64,000 bases of DNA, from NCBI GenBank assembly GCA_963691815.1, contig OY829662.1:19250276-19314275 (forward strand). The letters run 5' to 3'. The DNA is from Echiichthys vipera (lineage: Eukaryota; Chordata; Actinopteri; Perciformes; Trachinidae). The notes under the pieces were generated by a model, which saw only the letters and a list, made by a program, of their open reading frames with translations, searched no databases and had not been told where the DNA came from. Both the position numbers and the translations under genes were made by a program. Of the stretch, positions 45,059-55,500 are shown piece by piece. How positions within the stretch are numbered: the first letter of the stretch is position 1; each line of letters starts with the position of its first letter.

Positions 45059-46178
45059 ACTAAATGTCTTAACTTAGTCAGTCAAAGTTATGTTAGCCAA
45101 ACAACCTATGTATTATTATACAGGGACTCTTGGGGGCTTTTGACGCCGTTATACCTGACGCAGGTCATCTTCACTAGAGCAATCAAGGCTTCAGTAGCCT
45201 TCTGCTGTTGGTAGGGAGTAGGGATCTGGAGTTCACCTTTGCATATAATTATTGCAGCAGAGAACGACAACAACCCAGAGCACGCATTTCAAAATGTATA
45301 ATGATCGTAAACATACTATGAACAGAGACGTAATGATGTCAATATGCTGTAAAAGTCTCGAGTCGTGTCTCTGCTCCTGTTTGATGGTTGTGAGAAACGT
45401 GTTACTGCGATTTCGTATGGCAAGTGACACAGCTATTTACATCGCTCTGATCGGATGACATTAAGCATTGTCAAATTAACAGGCAGCGCTCTGATCCACT
45501 GGTGTTAGGTAGATGTTCTTGTTTATCTTGTTAACTGGTTTTTACCCTCATTAATTGTTGATTTATGATATTTTCATTGAGCTTGTTTATCAAATTGACT
45601 TTTTGGGTTACCTTACTTGCAGATTGTCACTTTCATCCATCACAATCAGTATCAGTATCTCTTTAGTATTTATATGCGGAACAAATCTGCAGGGATCGAC
45701 GTAAAGAACGGAGGAAATAACAAGAGGATTACATTCAGTCTTTGTGTTTTCTCTTAAATTTTGTTCCTATTTTATACCACTTTACCCTGATTTTGTGTTT
45801 CATAATGTGGCATTAAACTAACCTACACAATGTAAATTTTATAGCTGTTTATATAACTATTTTTTCAGTGTCGCAACAATCCATGTCCTCCATCATTAGG
45901 CTGGTGATTTTGTCAGTCATGAGCACCTCACAAGAAGCAGCAACATGAATCTATGAATAACAAACCAGCACAGCCTTCCTGTTGCATAATGACAGTTTTC
46001 TTGATTGCCTTCAGTCTCCTTCTCTTAAAATATTCCTTGCTTTTCGCTTTGTTGTCTTCCTTTCCACTTCACAGGTCATCAACCTCTCCCTGTCCCCTCT
46101 CATTTTTGTCCACTTTCCTTCTTGCTCTCCGTAACTCGAGGAGCTGTGTGATGGCAAAATGCATCTGAGAGCTGTCAT
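45059..46178. other. Unique non-coding stretch, no gene seen
   Basis: Open frames are short and without domains. No repeat boundaries were recognised. Confidence 0.6.
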
Positions 46179-46204
46179 CCCCCCCCCCCCCCCTCTCTCT
46201 CTCT
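46179..46204 (+). repeat. C15 run and short (CT)n
   Basis: Fifteen C followed by about six CT units. Confidence 0.9.
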
Positions 46205-48437
46205 CATCATCCCGGGCAGCTCAGCCACATGTTTGAGTCTCTGCAGAGAGGTCAGGGGTCAGGCAAAATCATCTATAGCTTCAGGAGAATTCAGCGGGGG
46301 GCTTATACGTGACTGACAAGTTTTCATTTACACCTTCTCCCCTCTCCTCACTCAACTTCATTTCTCATCTTTGCTGTCATCCCCCGAGGACACAGCACGC
46401 ACAGGCTTCCCCTTGAAAATATGTTTTTGCATCTCAGGAGAAAACAGTTACAAAGAATAAATTGGTCTCATTTTTCACTCATACATTTTGTCTATTTAAG
46501 TGTTGTATTATTTATACTTTGCCTGCAGCTATTTAATTAGTTTTGCTGTGTTTAAAAATCCACCTGGCTGTCAATGGGACAACATACTATTGTTATTTAA
46601 TGAGATTTAGTCTGTAGCCACACACACTAAATTCATTTGAAACATCTATTCAACTTTCTGTCTGCATGCTGATTCACTGGCAGCTCTCTTCTCTTTTCTT
46701 ATCAACTTTTCTGTTATTGTCAAGAAGTCATTTCCGTGGCTAATCTGCTCTTGAAAGGGATAGAAAGAAGTCACAGAGGGTATTATACTTGTTTGCATTT
46801 ATTTTAGTTGAAGAGTCATGGCAGGATTACATTTTATGTGGTGCAGGGGAGCAGCCGGTCCTGGAGAGGCGACAAAAGGAAAATTGATTTTGTGCCCTAC
46901 ATCCCTCCCTGCAGCTCCTGGCTTGCGCTTGGAGTGCACGGCACAGTGCCGAGTCGGGATGGGATGGGATGCAATACGGCTTCATGCCTTTCTTTATCTC
47001 TGAGTAGGAGGTGGCCCGTGACTGTGCTGTGAATAGTGGGGGAAAAACACATCCGTTTTTAATGGATCTCTTAAGTGTGGGTGTAGTTTATAAGCTAATC
47101 GTGTCTGCCAGAGGTCAGTACACTTGAGGGGAACAAATACAAATGCATTATTTGGATATGAACTTATCATTTACTAGGACTGCCCCAAAACTGCATCAAG
47201 TGCCAAAAGAGCGTTTCATTTTTTTCTTAGTTGCTTTCTCTTTTTGTTTTCAATAGACACCTCAAACCAACTTTATTGTCATCTGGATTTCTTCACGTTA
47301 TAAACAAGGATTGGGCGATTTGTCATTTTATTTTGCTAATTTAATGGTTTGCCTCTAAAAGTAAGAGATGCTGACAAAATATTTTCCATCTCTTAAAGTA
47401 AATAAATGCATGTTTTCAAGACAAAATATAATTTGGAGACCAGACATACACATCAGGGATTCCTCCTGGTGAAAGATCTTGTGTAAAGTAACAATAAGCA
47501 TTGACACTTTTAAGGAATACTTTACTTTGGATGTATGTTTTTTCTACAGAGAATGAAGCAATTTTGACAACTTTTAACAACTTCTCATGTAAGCTCTTCT
47601 GGCATAAATCCATATACAGATATGTTGGTGATGTAAACACACAACAGATAGTAGTAGCTATGTGTTACGCCTCAATAGTGCACACATTGCCAGAGAGTGG
47701 CATTTAAAGATCTCTGTCACTCTTCATATGCTTTACAACAAAGCTCCACCAGCTGCTCTGCAATTTCATCCGTGTTCAGATGACCAAAGGACTGGCTTTG
47801 AATTTCAACTATGCCATACCTCCGAGGGACCCCTTTGAGCTCCACTGAGCTTGTGGGAACACCTCTGGGCGACTTGGCATGCTCATAATATCATAATGTT
47901 CCCAGTGGTCACCTGGGGGCGTTGCTGACCGGCCAAAGTGTGCTAAGCTGACCTTTCGCTTCTAATTAATGTGTGTTTTGTGTGTCCAGATGTGGCAATC
48001 CAGCCTGTATTGTGTCTGTGGGGAGGGGCTGAAGACCTGAAGCTCTTGTTCCTGTAGCAGCGCAGCGCATTAGCTCATGTGCCTCGCTGTCACCACCTTC
48101 ACACAGTGTTTTTCTGCATTACAAATGTGTGAAGTCCTGACACCCAGCTGAGTGCTGCATGTGCTGTTGTCCAGGAGGAACATTAAGTGCACCAATAACA
48201 CCAATCCAACATGTTCTTGCACACAGAGGTGAATTGAAAACTGTACACACAGGTTCACACACACATTCATTCACACATGGTACAATAGAGTCACTGAAAA
48301 GATGCTCTGCTCGTCTTTCCATTTATTTATCTTCACGTCAGTTGGAGCTGTGAATTAGAAGGTTTTTCACTACATGGCTTGGCATCCTTCAAAATAGTTT
48401 TCTGTGAGTTTGGGGAAAAGCGGCACTCAATGACAGC
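46205..48437. other. Unique non-coding stretch, possible CTCF-like word
   Basis: No gene or transposon was recognised in 2.2 kb. A CTCF-like sequence, TGGTCACCTGGGGGCGTT, lies at 47906-47923. Confidence 0.55.
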
Positions 48438-48992
48438 ACTTTTGTCAGGTTCCGGGGACCAGGGACTCAGATGCAGACAAGGGTTTAGTGGAAACAAGAG
48501 AATTTATTGAGCGGAACACAGATATGGGTTGAGGCAATGCAGCGGGGGTGTCTGTGAAGGTTGCCGAGTCTGAGGGTCCAGGCTGGAGGTTTGAGTCGTT
48601 TGGCGAGGCAGGCAGGGTTCAGGCTCTGGGCTGGCGTCTGTGGTGAACACAGGAAAAACAGAATTAGCTACGTGCTACAAAATAGGCTCACGAGTAGTTA
48701 GATGGCTGGCGTCTTTTCACTGGAGTAAATCCGGCAGGGTCTGGAAGGCTGCTCTGAGAATAAGTTGCCAGGGTGATTGCCGGTGATGGGCAGCAGGTGT
48801 GTCAGCTGTCTCCTCAGTAACCACGCCCTCCCCTCAGCATATTCCAGAGGAGAGGGAGAGAACAGAACACAGGGACAGTCAAAAAGCAAACCCACCAAGC
48901 ACACCGAAAGGACAAAAGAAAACACAAAAACCACAATCACCCGCAAACAGAGGCCAGGGTCCAAATCACGACCTGTGGGTCGTGACAACTTT
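48438..48992 (-). mobile_element. Solo LTR (Gypsy-like), 5-bp target duplication
   Basis: The LTR is 48443-48987, starting TGTCAGGTTCCGG and ending GGTCGTGACA on the + strand, so it has the canonical TG...CA ends. The pentamer ACTTT is directly repeated outside it (48438-48442, 48988-48992), as expected from integrase. On the minus strand an AATAAATTCTC word about 70 bases before the end would be the polyadenylation signal, placing transcription on the minus strand. No gag/pol, primer-binding site or second LTR is nearby, so it is a solo LTR left by recombination. The Gypsy assignment rests on 5-base duplication and familiar fish LTR style. Open frames inside are incidental. Confidence 0.85.
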
Positions 48993-49216
48993 CCAGTCAT
49001 CCCCAAACAAATCAAAGAAATACAGAAAGAGCAAACAATGAAAGGAAGATGATAACCCCATCTAATTTAGAAAATGTTGAAACATGAAACAGAGCAAAAA
49101 AAACCATCAAAGCAGTAAAAAAATTGCCAAATTAGCTTTGATTCAAACTAATGCAGCAGTTAACTGATAAAAACACCAAAAAATCCTCTTCATTCTTTCC
49201 TTTTAATTTAGAAGGG
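48993..49216. other. Short unique segment
   Basis: A-rich, nothing recognised. Confidence 0.6.
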
Positions 49217-49242
49217 CGTGCATGCGTGCGTGCGTGCGTGTG

Positions 49243-49326
<84 letters not shown>

Positions 49327-49327
49327 T
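49217..49327 (+). repeat. (TGCG)n microsatellite
   Basis: About 27 tetranucleotide units of TGCG with two single-unit variants (CATG and TGTG near the left). It is strictly alternating purine-pyrimidine and contains one CpG per unit, so it is a strong Z-DNA candidate and an isolated CpG-dense patch in AT-rich DNA. Confidence 0.95.
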
Positions 49328-49814
49328 TAGTAAATTTGTAAATTAGTAAAACAGCCTTATCGTCTTGTTGTAGGAGAGAGCAGAAGGGCCCTGGTCATTG
49401 CCGTCTGATAGGGAAACTATCTCATGCTTCTAATGGTGGTTGGGCTATTTGTTGGCTCTTGAAGGCGTCGGGGGAGACGAATAAGTTTTAAGAGTTCTCA
49501 CACATATTACAAAGCTGTCAGTGGTTAGAGTGTTGACAGCTGATCCTGATGCTCAGTGGGGAGTGTGACGCTCAGAGAAGCAGAGGGTGATAAGATAGTG
49601 GTTTCTCGGTGAGGTTAAAGGGTGGACAGACTTTCCCACCATACGATTATACTTTCCCCATTCATGACAACTATACGGTGTTGAATTTGTGTTACTCACC
49701 CCTTTACATTATATTAAGGCTTATAGTTAGGGCATGGGTGCTTTGAATGATAGGCGTCTCTCGTCCTTCAGCAACCAGGTATCAACCTCCAGCTCCATCC
49801 ATGCTCTGCTGTCT
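49328..49814. other. Unique segment, nothing seen
   Basis: No gene or repeat recognised. Confidence 0.6.
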
Positions 49815-50012
49815 GTTTTGCAAGGGCACCTTTCCTGAATCCGGGGCTTATCACCACAGAAGACTGGATTGTGATTGGTTTAAAGAGATAGAAAAAAAAG
49901 CCAGAATGTTTTTCCCCCCTTTCCCAGAATGATAAACAGTGCGGCCAGACATTTCTCCAGCGCTGACACAGTGCTGTGGAGATACGTCTGGCAATGTGAG
50001 ACTATATCACCC
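49815..50012 (-). mobile_element. Diverged MITE fragment
   Basis: GATTGTGATTGGTTTAAAGA, CCAGAATGTTTTTCCCCC, CAGAATGATAAACAGTGCGG, CCAGACATTTCTCCAGCG and GTGGAGATACGTCTGGCAAT follow, in reverse, a common fish MITE whose left end reads AGTCTCGCTTTGCCAGACCT. The GCCAGAC/GTCTGGC pair near the end (49946 and 49985) is its subterminal hairpin. The other end is not visible. Confidence 0.65.
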
Positions 50013-52582
50013 TTAATTTCCATGAAATATGTTCACATAGTTGTGTGCCAAAGTACCCTTTCTGAAACCTTTATTTAACCAGAATATACCTGATGGGTCA
50101 CTTTCATGCTTTATTTCTGATCTATTATTCCAGCAGAGATGCATTCAGCAGTCTAAGTGCCCCTCTGTCCCCTTAGCTCAAATAATGCATTTCTGGTGTT
50201 ATTTTGACAGGTGTTATCTGGTGTTTGGCTATATCTGGAGGTATTGTCAGGCATTAAACATATTATGAGCTACAGTGTGGGTCTTTTGTCTGACTTTGGC
50301 ACCTGAAAAAGTTTTTGGGATGTGAACCTTTTACACCCCGCTCATTTCGAAAAATGAAAGCTAACCTTTAAATTGCATGCAAAAGAGTTGGCACTTCCTT
50401 GTGAGTCACTAAAAACTTTTTTTGCCATTTTTTTTAATTCAAGGTATCTGTCAGAAAAAGCCTCCTAAACAAGGTTAAGGAAACATTCAGGAGACATTTG
50501 ATGAAGCTGCTGGTGCTGTTGTTTGAGAGCTTTTCAGTTGTTTATTATTACAAAATCTGTGTGTAGTTACTAGTACAGTTAGGTTTGACTTTGAACACTC
50601 AAACTGATCAAGATTAAGATAAGGCTGCTTTTAAATGAGAATTTCAACGCTTGAAGAAATTTAACTTTTTACTGCATGTTACGAACATAATTACTGATTC
50701 AGAGTTGTTGCATATGTTGACTAAAAAGCCAAGTGGTTCGAGTTGATAACAGATTCCACTCTTGGCTGCATCAAAAAGGATGATTATTGCTTTGGTAATT
50801 TATGATTTTAAATCAATCAATTCACCCATCTTTTAGTGCTTACTTCTCATTTTGTTTGATTGTTTCATCTCTTACCTTTCTTGCAGAGAATCAACAAAAT
50901 ACACAATTATTCCGTGGGGTTATAATAACCTGTCCACAACAGAACACGCAGGCACGTACAATTATTGTGTCACTCAACATGTAAATATTAGTCTCTTTTT
51001 TTTTCTTGTTGTCTGCTTCTGCCTTATCATCATATCGCTCTGCATCACTTCTCGTTCACCAACAGTCAGCAGACTTCAGAGGGGTGATGGCGTTTCTGTT
51101 ATTATTAGCAGTAAGGTCAGACTCTGGCGGTTTGTGTCAGCCAATGGCAGGCCAGGACAGTGTGTTCCAGGTTGTCTGACAGGAAGTGCCAAGCAGACAG
51201 TAAGCAGAGGACTGGGGCATCACTAACTCCTACACAGACACATCAAGGATAACTGGCTACATTAACTCTGTCCATTAGTGCCTGTGTCTTGCAGACAGGA
51301 AGTGACTGATTGAGGCAGATGTGTGGGATTTATTGATATCCTTATTTAGCTGCTTTGGTTGCTGGCATCATTGGAAATAATGTTCAGGGGATCTATGACA
51401 GACAGATATCACAAGCAGGGAGAGAGTGTGTGTATGCATGTGATTAACTTGTGTGTGTCTGTGCCTTTCTGTGCGATTGTGAGTGAGCTCCAAATGAGAA
51501 CAATGGTTCAGAGCTCTGTTCTTACAGTTACCCTGCTTATGTTATCTACAAAGTGTGACGCCATTATTCTAATGTTGTTTTTGGGCGTGATTTCATACAG
51601 GCCAACACATGCACTTTTATTTTTTATCACTTTGTGTTTTATATTGTTTGTATGTGAAATAAAAAGTAAATTAAGCCAAAAACAAAAACATACAAATAGA
51701 TTGGAGAAAACTATAAATAGGAATTGAAGCAAACAAGAAAACAGAAAAGACATTTGACTAAAAACACACCATGAACAGAGTGCATGCATTAATCAACTAA
51801 AATAGATAAAAAATTAAATAAAGTATAATAAAGTTGTAGGTTAAAATGTTCACTATTCAGGACAGTGCCCTGGGGTTTCCTCGAGTGATAGGCGGCCCAC
51901 AACACACTGGCTGATTAAATGTGTGTGCATGATGCTTCCCAGTTGCTCTGCCCCAGTTCAGGAACTGGAGATGTGAAAGGACTGGAGCTTCTCCTGGGTA
52001 CACACACTGAACACAGCTGAGCAGTTAAAAGACACAGATCAGATTAGACCCAGCACTGCCTCCCACTGACCCAAATTCAGTCTTAGGAAGAGGGAAACTT
52101 TTTTTTAAACTTTCCAACGCTAGACATGTGTTAAAGTATTTAAAAACTACTCTGCTATGATTGATATTTTGTCTAAGATAAATTTCCCTCATATAAAGTT
52201 GATAGAAATCTGAGATGGAGCTGGAAGCACATCTACTGTTTTCCTTCATCAATAAATTTTTTCATCTTTTCCTCTCCCCTCCCTCTGCTGTTTGAGCCAG
52301 CTTCAGGGTGGATCACCACATGCCCATCGAATAATGTTTTGTCACATTAGTGACGTACCAACTAAAGCATACGCTTGGATCTCAGATATCAGAGAAGTGC
52401 ACAGACATCTCCTCCTTCAGCAGAGGAACCTGAAAACATCTCTCTAGTGACAAACTCTGCTCAGATACAAGTCACTATAGTCAGTGTAAGACATTCAAGA
52501 GGACTGAAACAGAAGAAAAACACTTTTTTGAGTGGCGGGGGACTTTAAAGATTTCCGATCATCACCAAACTCTAAGACAAAT
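50013..52582. other. Unique non-coding stretch, no gene seen
   Basis: Open frames to 124 codons (50852-51226, 51359-51727) are hydrophobic or low-complexity and have no recognised domain or splice context. No clear repeat. Confidence 0.6.
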
Positions 52583-52862
52583 CCTAAAGCCCCTGAACAC
52601 TAGTTGATAAGACTTCTTCTCAGGACTGTGTGGGTGTGTCTACCGTGACTGACTGACATCTTCCCGAGTCTCCTGTGAGCTTTGTTTCGCCTGTTAAGGC
52701 GGGACAAAGAACACCTTTATTCTTCTTAGTGGCAGACGGACATTTATGACCTCATAAGTCCCATCAAATTCTCATCAAAGCCCCGCCCACCTTCAACCCA
52801 AGCAGAGGTCTAATCAGTCAGAATAAGCGAAAACACCTGTGTGGGTGTTCAGGGGCTTTAGG
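52583..52862. mobile_element. MITE with perfect 18-bp terminal inverted repeats
   Basis: CCTAAAGCCCCTGAACAC at 52583-52600 is exactly mirrored by GTGTTCAGGGGCTTTAGG at 52845-52862. The interior includes CATCTTCCCGAGTCTCCTGT, TTTCGCCTGTTAAGGCGGGA and CTCATAAGTCCCATCAAATT, familiar from a dispersed fish element. No clear target duplication is visible, so the superfamily is not assigned. The element is 280 bases and non-coding. Confidence 0.8.
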
Positions 52863-53650
52863 GTCTTGATGCATCCTTCAACAAAATCTTAATTTCAATG
52901 ATTTACTCAATATTCTATAACTCTGCAGTGTTTTCATTTATAAAATGTAGCTGATAGTGCCATTGTATCGCCATTGCAAACAAACTGGTAGGTTAGGAGA
53001 CCGGAAACATAAATATTTAATCTGTTGACACATCCATCATCAGTCGATATCATCTTGTTGCCAGGCATGTTGAGATGAATTTGACATGAGTTTCAGCCAG
53101 GACGTTGTAAACAGCGCTTCAATCACAGGTGGCGCCGCTTTTTGATACAAACACACATTTCACAGTCCGGATCTGTTTCTTCTTCTGTCTCATTCTGTAT
53201 GCATTGACAATCATCATGACGAGCTGAAATGTTCACGGCGAGAGAAAGAAGCTGTGCAAATATGGCATGAATTAATTTCCCCTCCTCGCTGCCTGAGGTG
53301 CTCTATATCTCTGTCTTTCCTTTTCCGTCTCTCTCTGAAGCCTATATCTACCACCAAACTGCAATATTCTGACAGCTTCTTTTTAGTTCTGTGCTCAGAC
53401 TTGCAGCATGAATTGCCAGCAGAGATGTATGTTGAAGAGATAATGTCTCTCCTGTCCCTTTCTGCTTTCTTGAACTTACAAAGCAAACTTTAGTCTCCGT
53501 ATCTTTATAAGATGTGCCCTCTCTCATTCCTAAATATATCTCTTCCTGCACTTTTTTTGCACCACTACGACTAAACAAAGAGTTTCGGTTCAGTACATTT
53601 GAGCTGTCAGTCAGCCCATTGAAGACAAGTTAGGCAGCCTCTGGTGTGGG
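52863..53650. other. Unique segment, nothing seen
   Basis: Open frames of 75-90 codons on both strands without domains. Confidence 0.6.
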
Positions 53651-54315
53651 TTTCTTTCTTTCTTTCTTTATTCTGATCCCCATAAGCACTTGCATCATCG
53701 GCTATTCTTCCTGGGGTCCAACATACACATAAACATTCACACTTACACATGAGAAAAGCACATTTATACATTACAGAACAAGAACAAACAACAGCAGCTC
53801 CCTAATAATTAACAAACCACAGAAAAAAATCTGACGGACAATTTGACACACACAACAGACATCACCATTTCTCTACACTCAGATTTCATTCTATACTTCA
53901 GTACCTTAAATAAACTTGTATAGCATAAAAAAATGAATCACATTAATAGGCATTAACTGTCAGAAGTGATGGCAACTATTCACTTCAACTACCCATACAC
54001 ATATATCCACTCCAAGAAAAAGGGTACATCCGCAACTCGTTTCGAACTGTAAACCAATCATAGTTCTTTAAATTCTAAGAGATACTGTTTTAACAGCATT
54101 TTAGACTGATCTTTGTTACATCCATGAGCAATATGAACTGGTAGAGACTTCCAGGCAACCATAGCTTTGTACCGAACTGTTCTTTGTATTACACCTGTTC
54201 TCACTCTCATCAGTATGAACCTCCTTTCTGATGTATTTCTTGTTCGATAACTATGTTGGGCAAAATGCGAATGTAATCTGTCATACAGTAAATTTGGTGC
54301 TCTTGTCACAAGTGC
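53651..54315 (-). mobile_element. LINE 3' end (5'-truncated) with (GAAA)n tail
   Basis: On the minus strand the element starts near 54315 inside the RT C-terminus (next entry), continues through a 3'-UTR, and ends GGACCCCAGGAAGAATAGCC ... GGGGATCAGAATAAAG followed by four GAAA units at 53651-53669. That ending is a familiar fish LINE 3' terminus, and the short tandem tail is typical of L2/CR1/Rex-type elements. The abrupt 5' truncation is normal for target-primed insertion. The exact clade is not certain. Confidence 0.8.
54058..54309 (-). pseudogene. LINE reverse-transcriptase C-terminal tail
   Basis: An 83-codon open frame reads YDRLHSHFAQHSYRTRNTS, next RRFILMRVRTGVIQRTVRYK and AMVAWKSLPVHIAHGCNKDQ, ending LLKQYLLEFKEL and stop. 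It matches the last block of fish non-LTR ORF2 proteins (H-x-Y-x-T-R-x-A..P-R-V-R-T-x-x-G-K-R-S-F-x-Y-x-G..W-N-S-L-P..S-F-K-x-x-L-K-x-x-L). This part is uninterrupted and keeps its natural stop, so the copy is younger than the other RT relics here. It is not functional, since the enzymatic domains are missing. Confidence 0.85.
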
Positions 54316-55186
54316 ATTTCTTAAAAAAAAAGAATCAAGAAATCATAGGTAGACCTATGTCTTATAGATAGCCAACCCAGACTATCATACATGCTGGTCA
54401 CATTGGTTGAATGACAGAACGCTAGTTTGCTACTCACGTCTCGCTCCCATCTCACTTCCAGAGAGGATTCCCAGTTGGTTCTTCTGAGAGGAGCGGCTGG
54501 GATTATATTTCAGTGGAATCTTGATTTCATGTGACTTTCATTCAATTTCATAAAATTGATTTGACATTCAAGTCCTGTCTAAAAGTCTTCAATCCAACCA
54601 AAGCTGTTTTTAATATTTGGTTTACATTTTACATTAAAATGCTTGTAACAAGTTGTGTCATCTTATATTATATTATATTTATTTATTTACCATCCAAGTT
54701 TATTCCTGTGATAAGGTGCTAAGGTATAAAACTGTTATTACACATCCCCCTATTGCACATGTGTTGCACATTAATTAGCATACATAGATGTATGTATGTA
54801 TGTATGTATGCAGTCTCACAAGCTGGATTGTCCCCACATCCCCAATGTCTCCGCAACAAGTAGGCACACACATACAAGATACTACGACAGTGTATTAAGG
54901 GCCAAGTATGAAAAAAAAAAATACAGACCCCGGGGAAGGGGGGTAATAGTTAGAGAAAAATTCAGCAGATTTATAACATTAAAAAACTTGCAGATTAACA
55001 AGTTTAAAAACTAGCAAAATTACTCGAAAAAAGTCGAAAATGTATTAAATTCAAAGGCAGAGAAAATGTGTTTTATTTTTCTCCAGTGTTTTCTTTTACA
55101 GCCTGTGTATCTTTTGGGTCCGTGTATTATGATAACAAAAAATAAAATCACTAGAAGAAAAAACGACTTTTTCATATTCATAATGA
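54316..55186. other. Unique segment with (TATG)n
   Basis: Contains TATG repeats at 54785-54811 and an A-run near 54910. No gene recognised. Confidence 0.65.
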
Positions 55187-55500
55187 GGGCGGCAGTAGCT
55201 CAGTCCATAGGTGACTTGGCTGGGAACCGAAGGGTTGCTGGTTCAAGTCCCTGTGTGGACCAAGTATGGAGCGTGGACTGGGCACTGCCGAGGTGCTGTT
55301 GAGCAAGGCACCGAACCCCCAACTGCTCGGGGCGCTGGTCACTGGCAGCCCCCTCGCTCTAACATCTCTCCTCAATTGCATGTATAGGTCCTGGTTGTGC
55401 ATGTGTGTATTTCAGGCCTGTGTGTGTAACATGTATGATAATAAGAGTGAAAATTGAAATTTCCCCGTGTGGGAAAAAATAAAGTAATTCTTCAATTCTT
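55187..55500 (+). mobile_element. tRNA-derived SINE, near full length
   Basis: Begins GGGCGGCAGTAGCTCAGTCC. A-box TAGCTCAGTCCATAGG is at 55196-55211 and B-box GGTTCAAGTCC at 55240-55250, the internal RNA polymerase III promoter of a tRNA. The body follows with GGAGCGTGGACTGG, GAGCAAGGCACCGAACCCCC, AACTGCTCGGGGCGCTGG and GGCAGCCCCCTCGCTC. The 3' end has AATTTCCCCGTGTGGG and AATAAAGTAATTCTTCAATT, a LINE-like tail probably recognised by a partner LINE. About 25 bases between the two promoter-proximal CTGG words are missing compared with the copy at 33289 (GTGGCGGGAGAGGTGCC part). Not a tRNA gene: there is no acceptor-stem pairing or anticodon arm that I can fold. Confidence 0.9.

Noticed and set aside
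48698..49052. Overlapping open frames of 80-105 codons
   Set aside because: They lie mostly within the solo LTR, on both strands, and have no gag or pol features.
55187..55260. A tRNA gene with A and B boxes
   Set aside because: It continues into a SINE body present in other copies, and the acceptor stem and anticodon arm do not fold properly.
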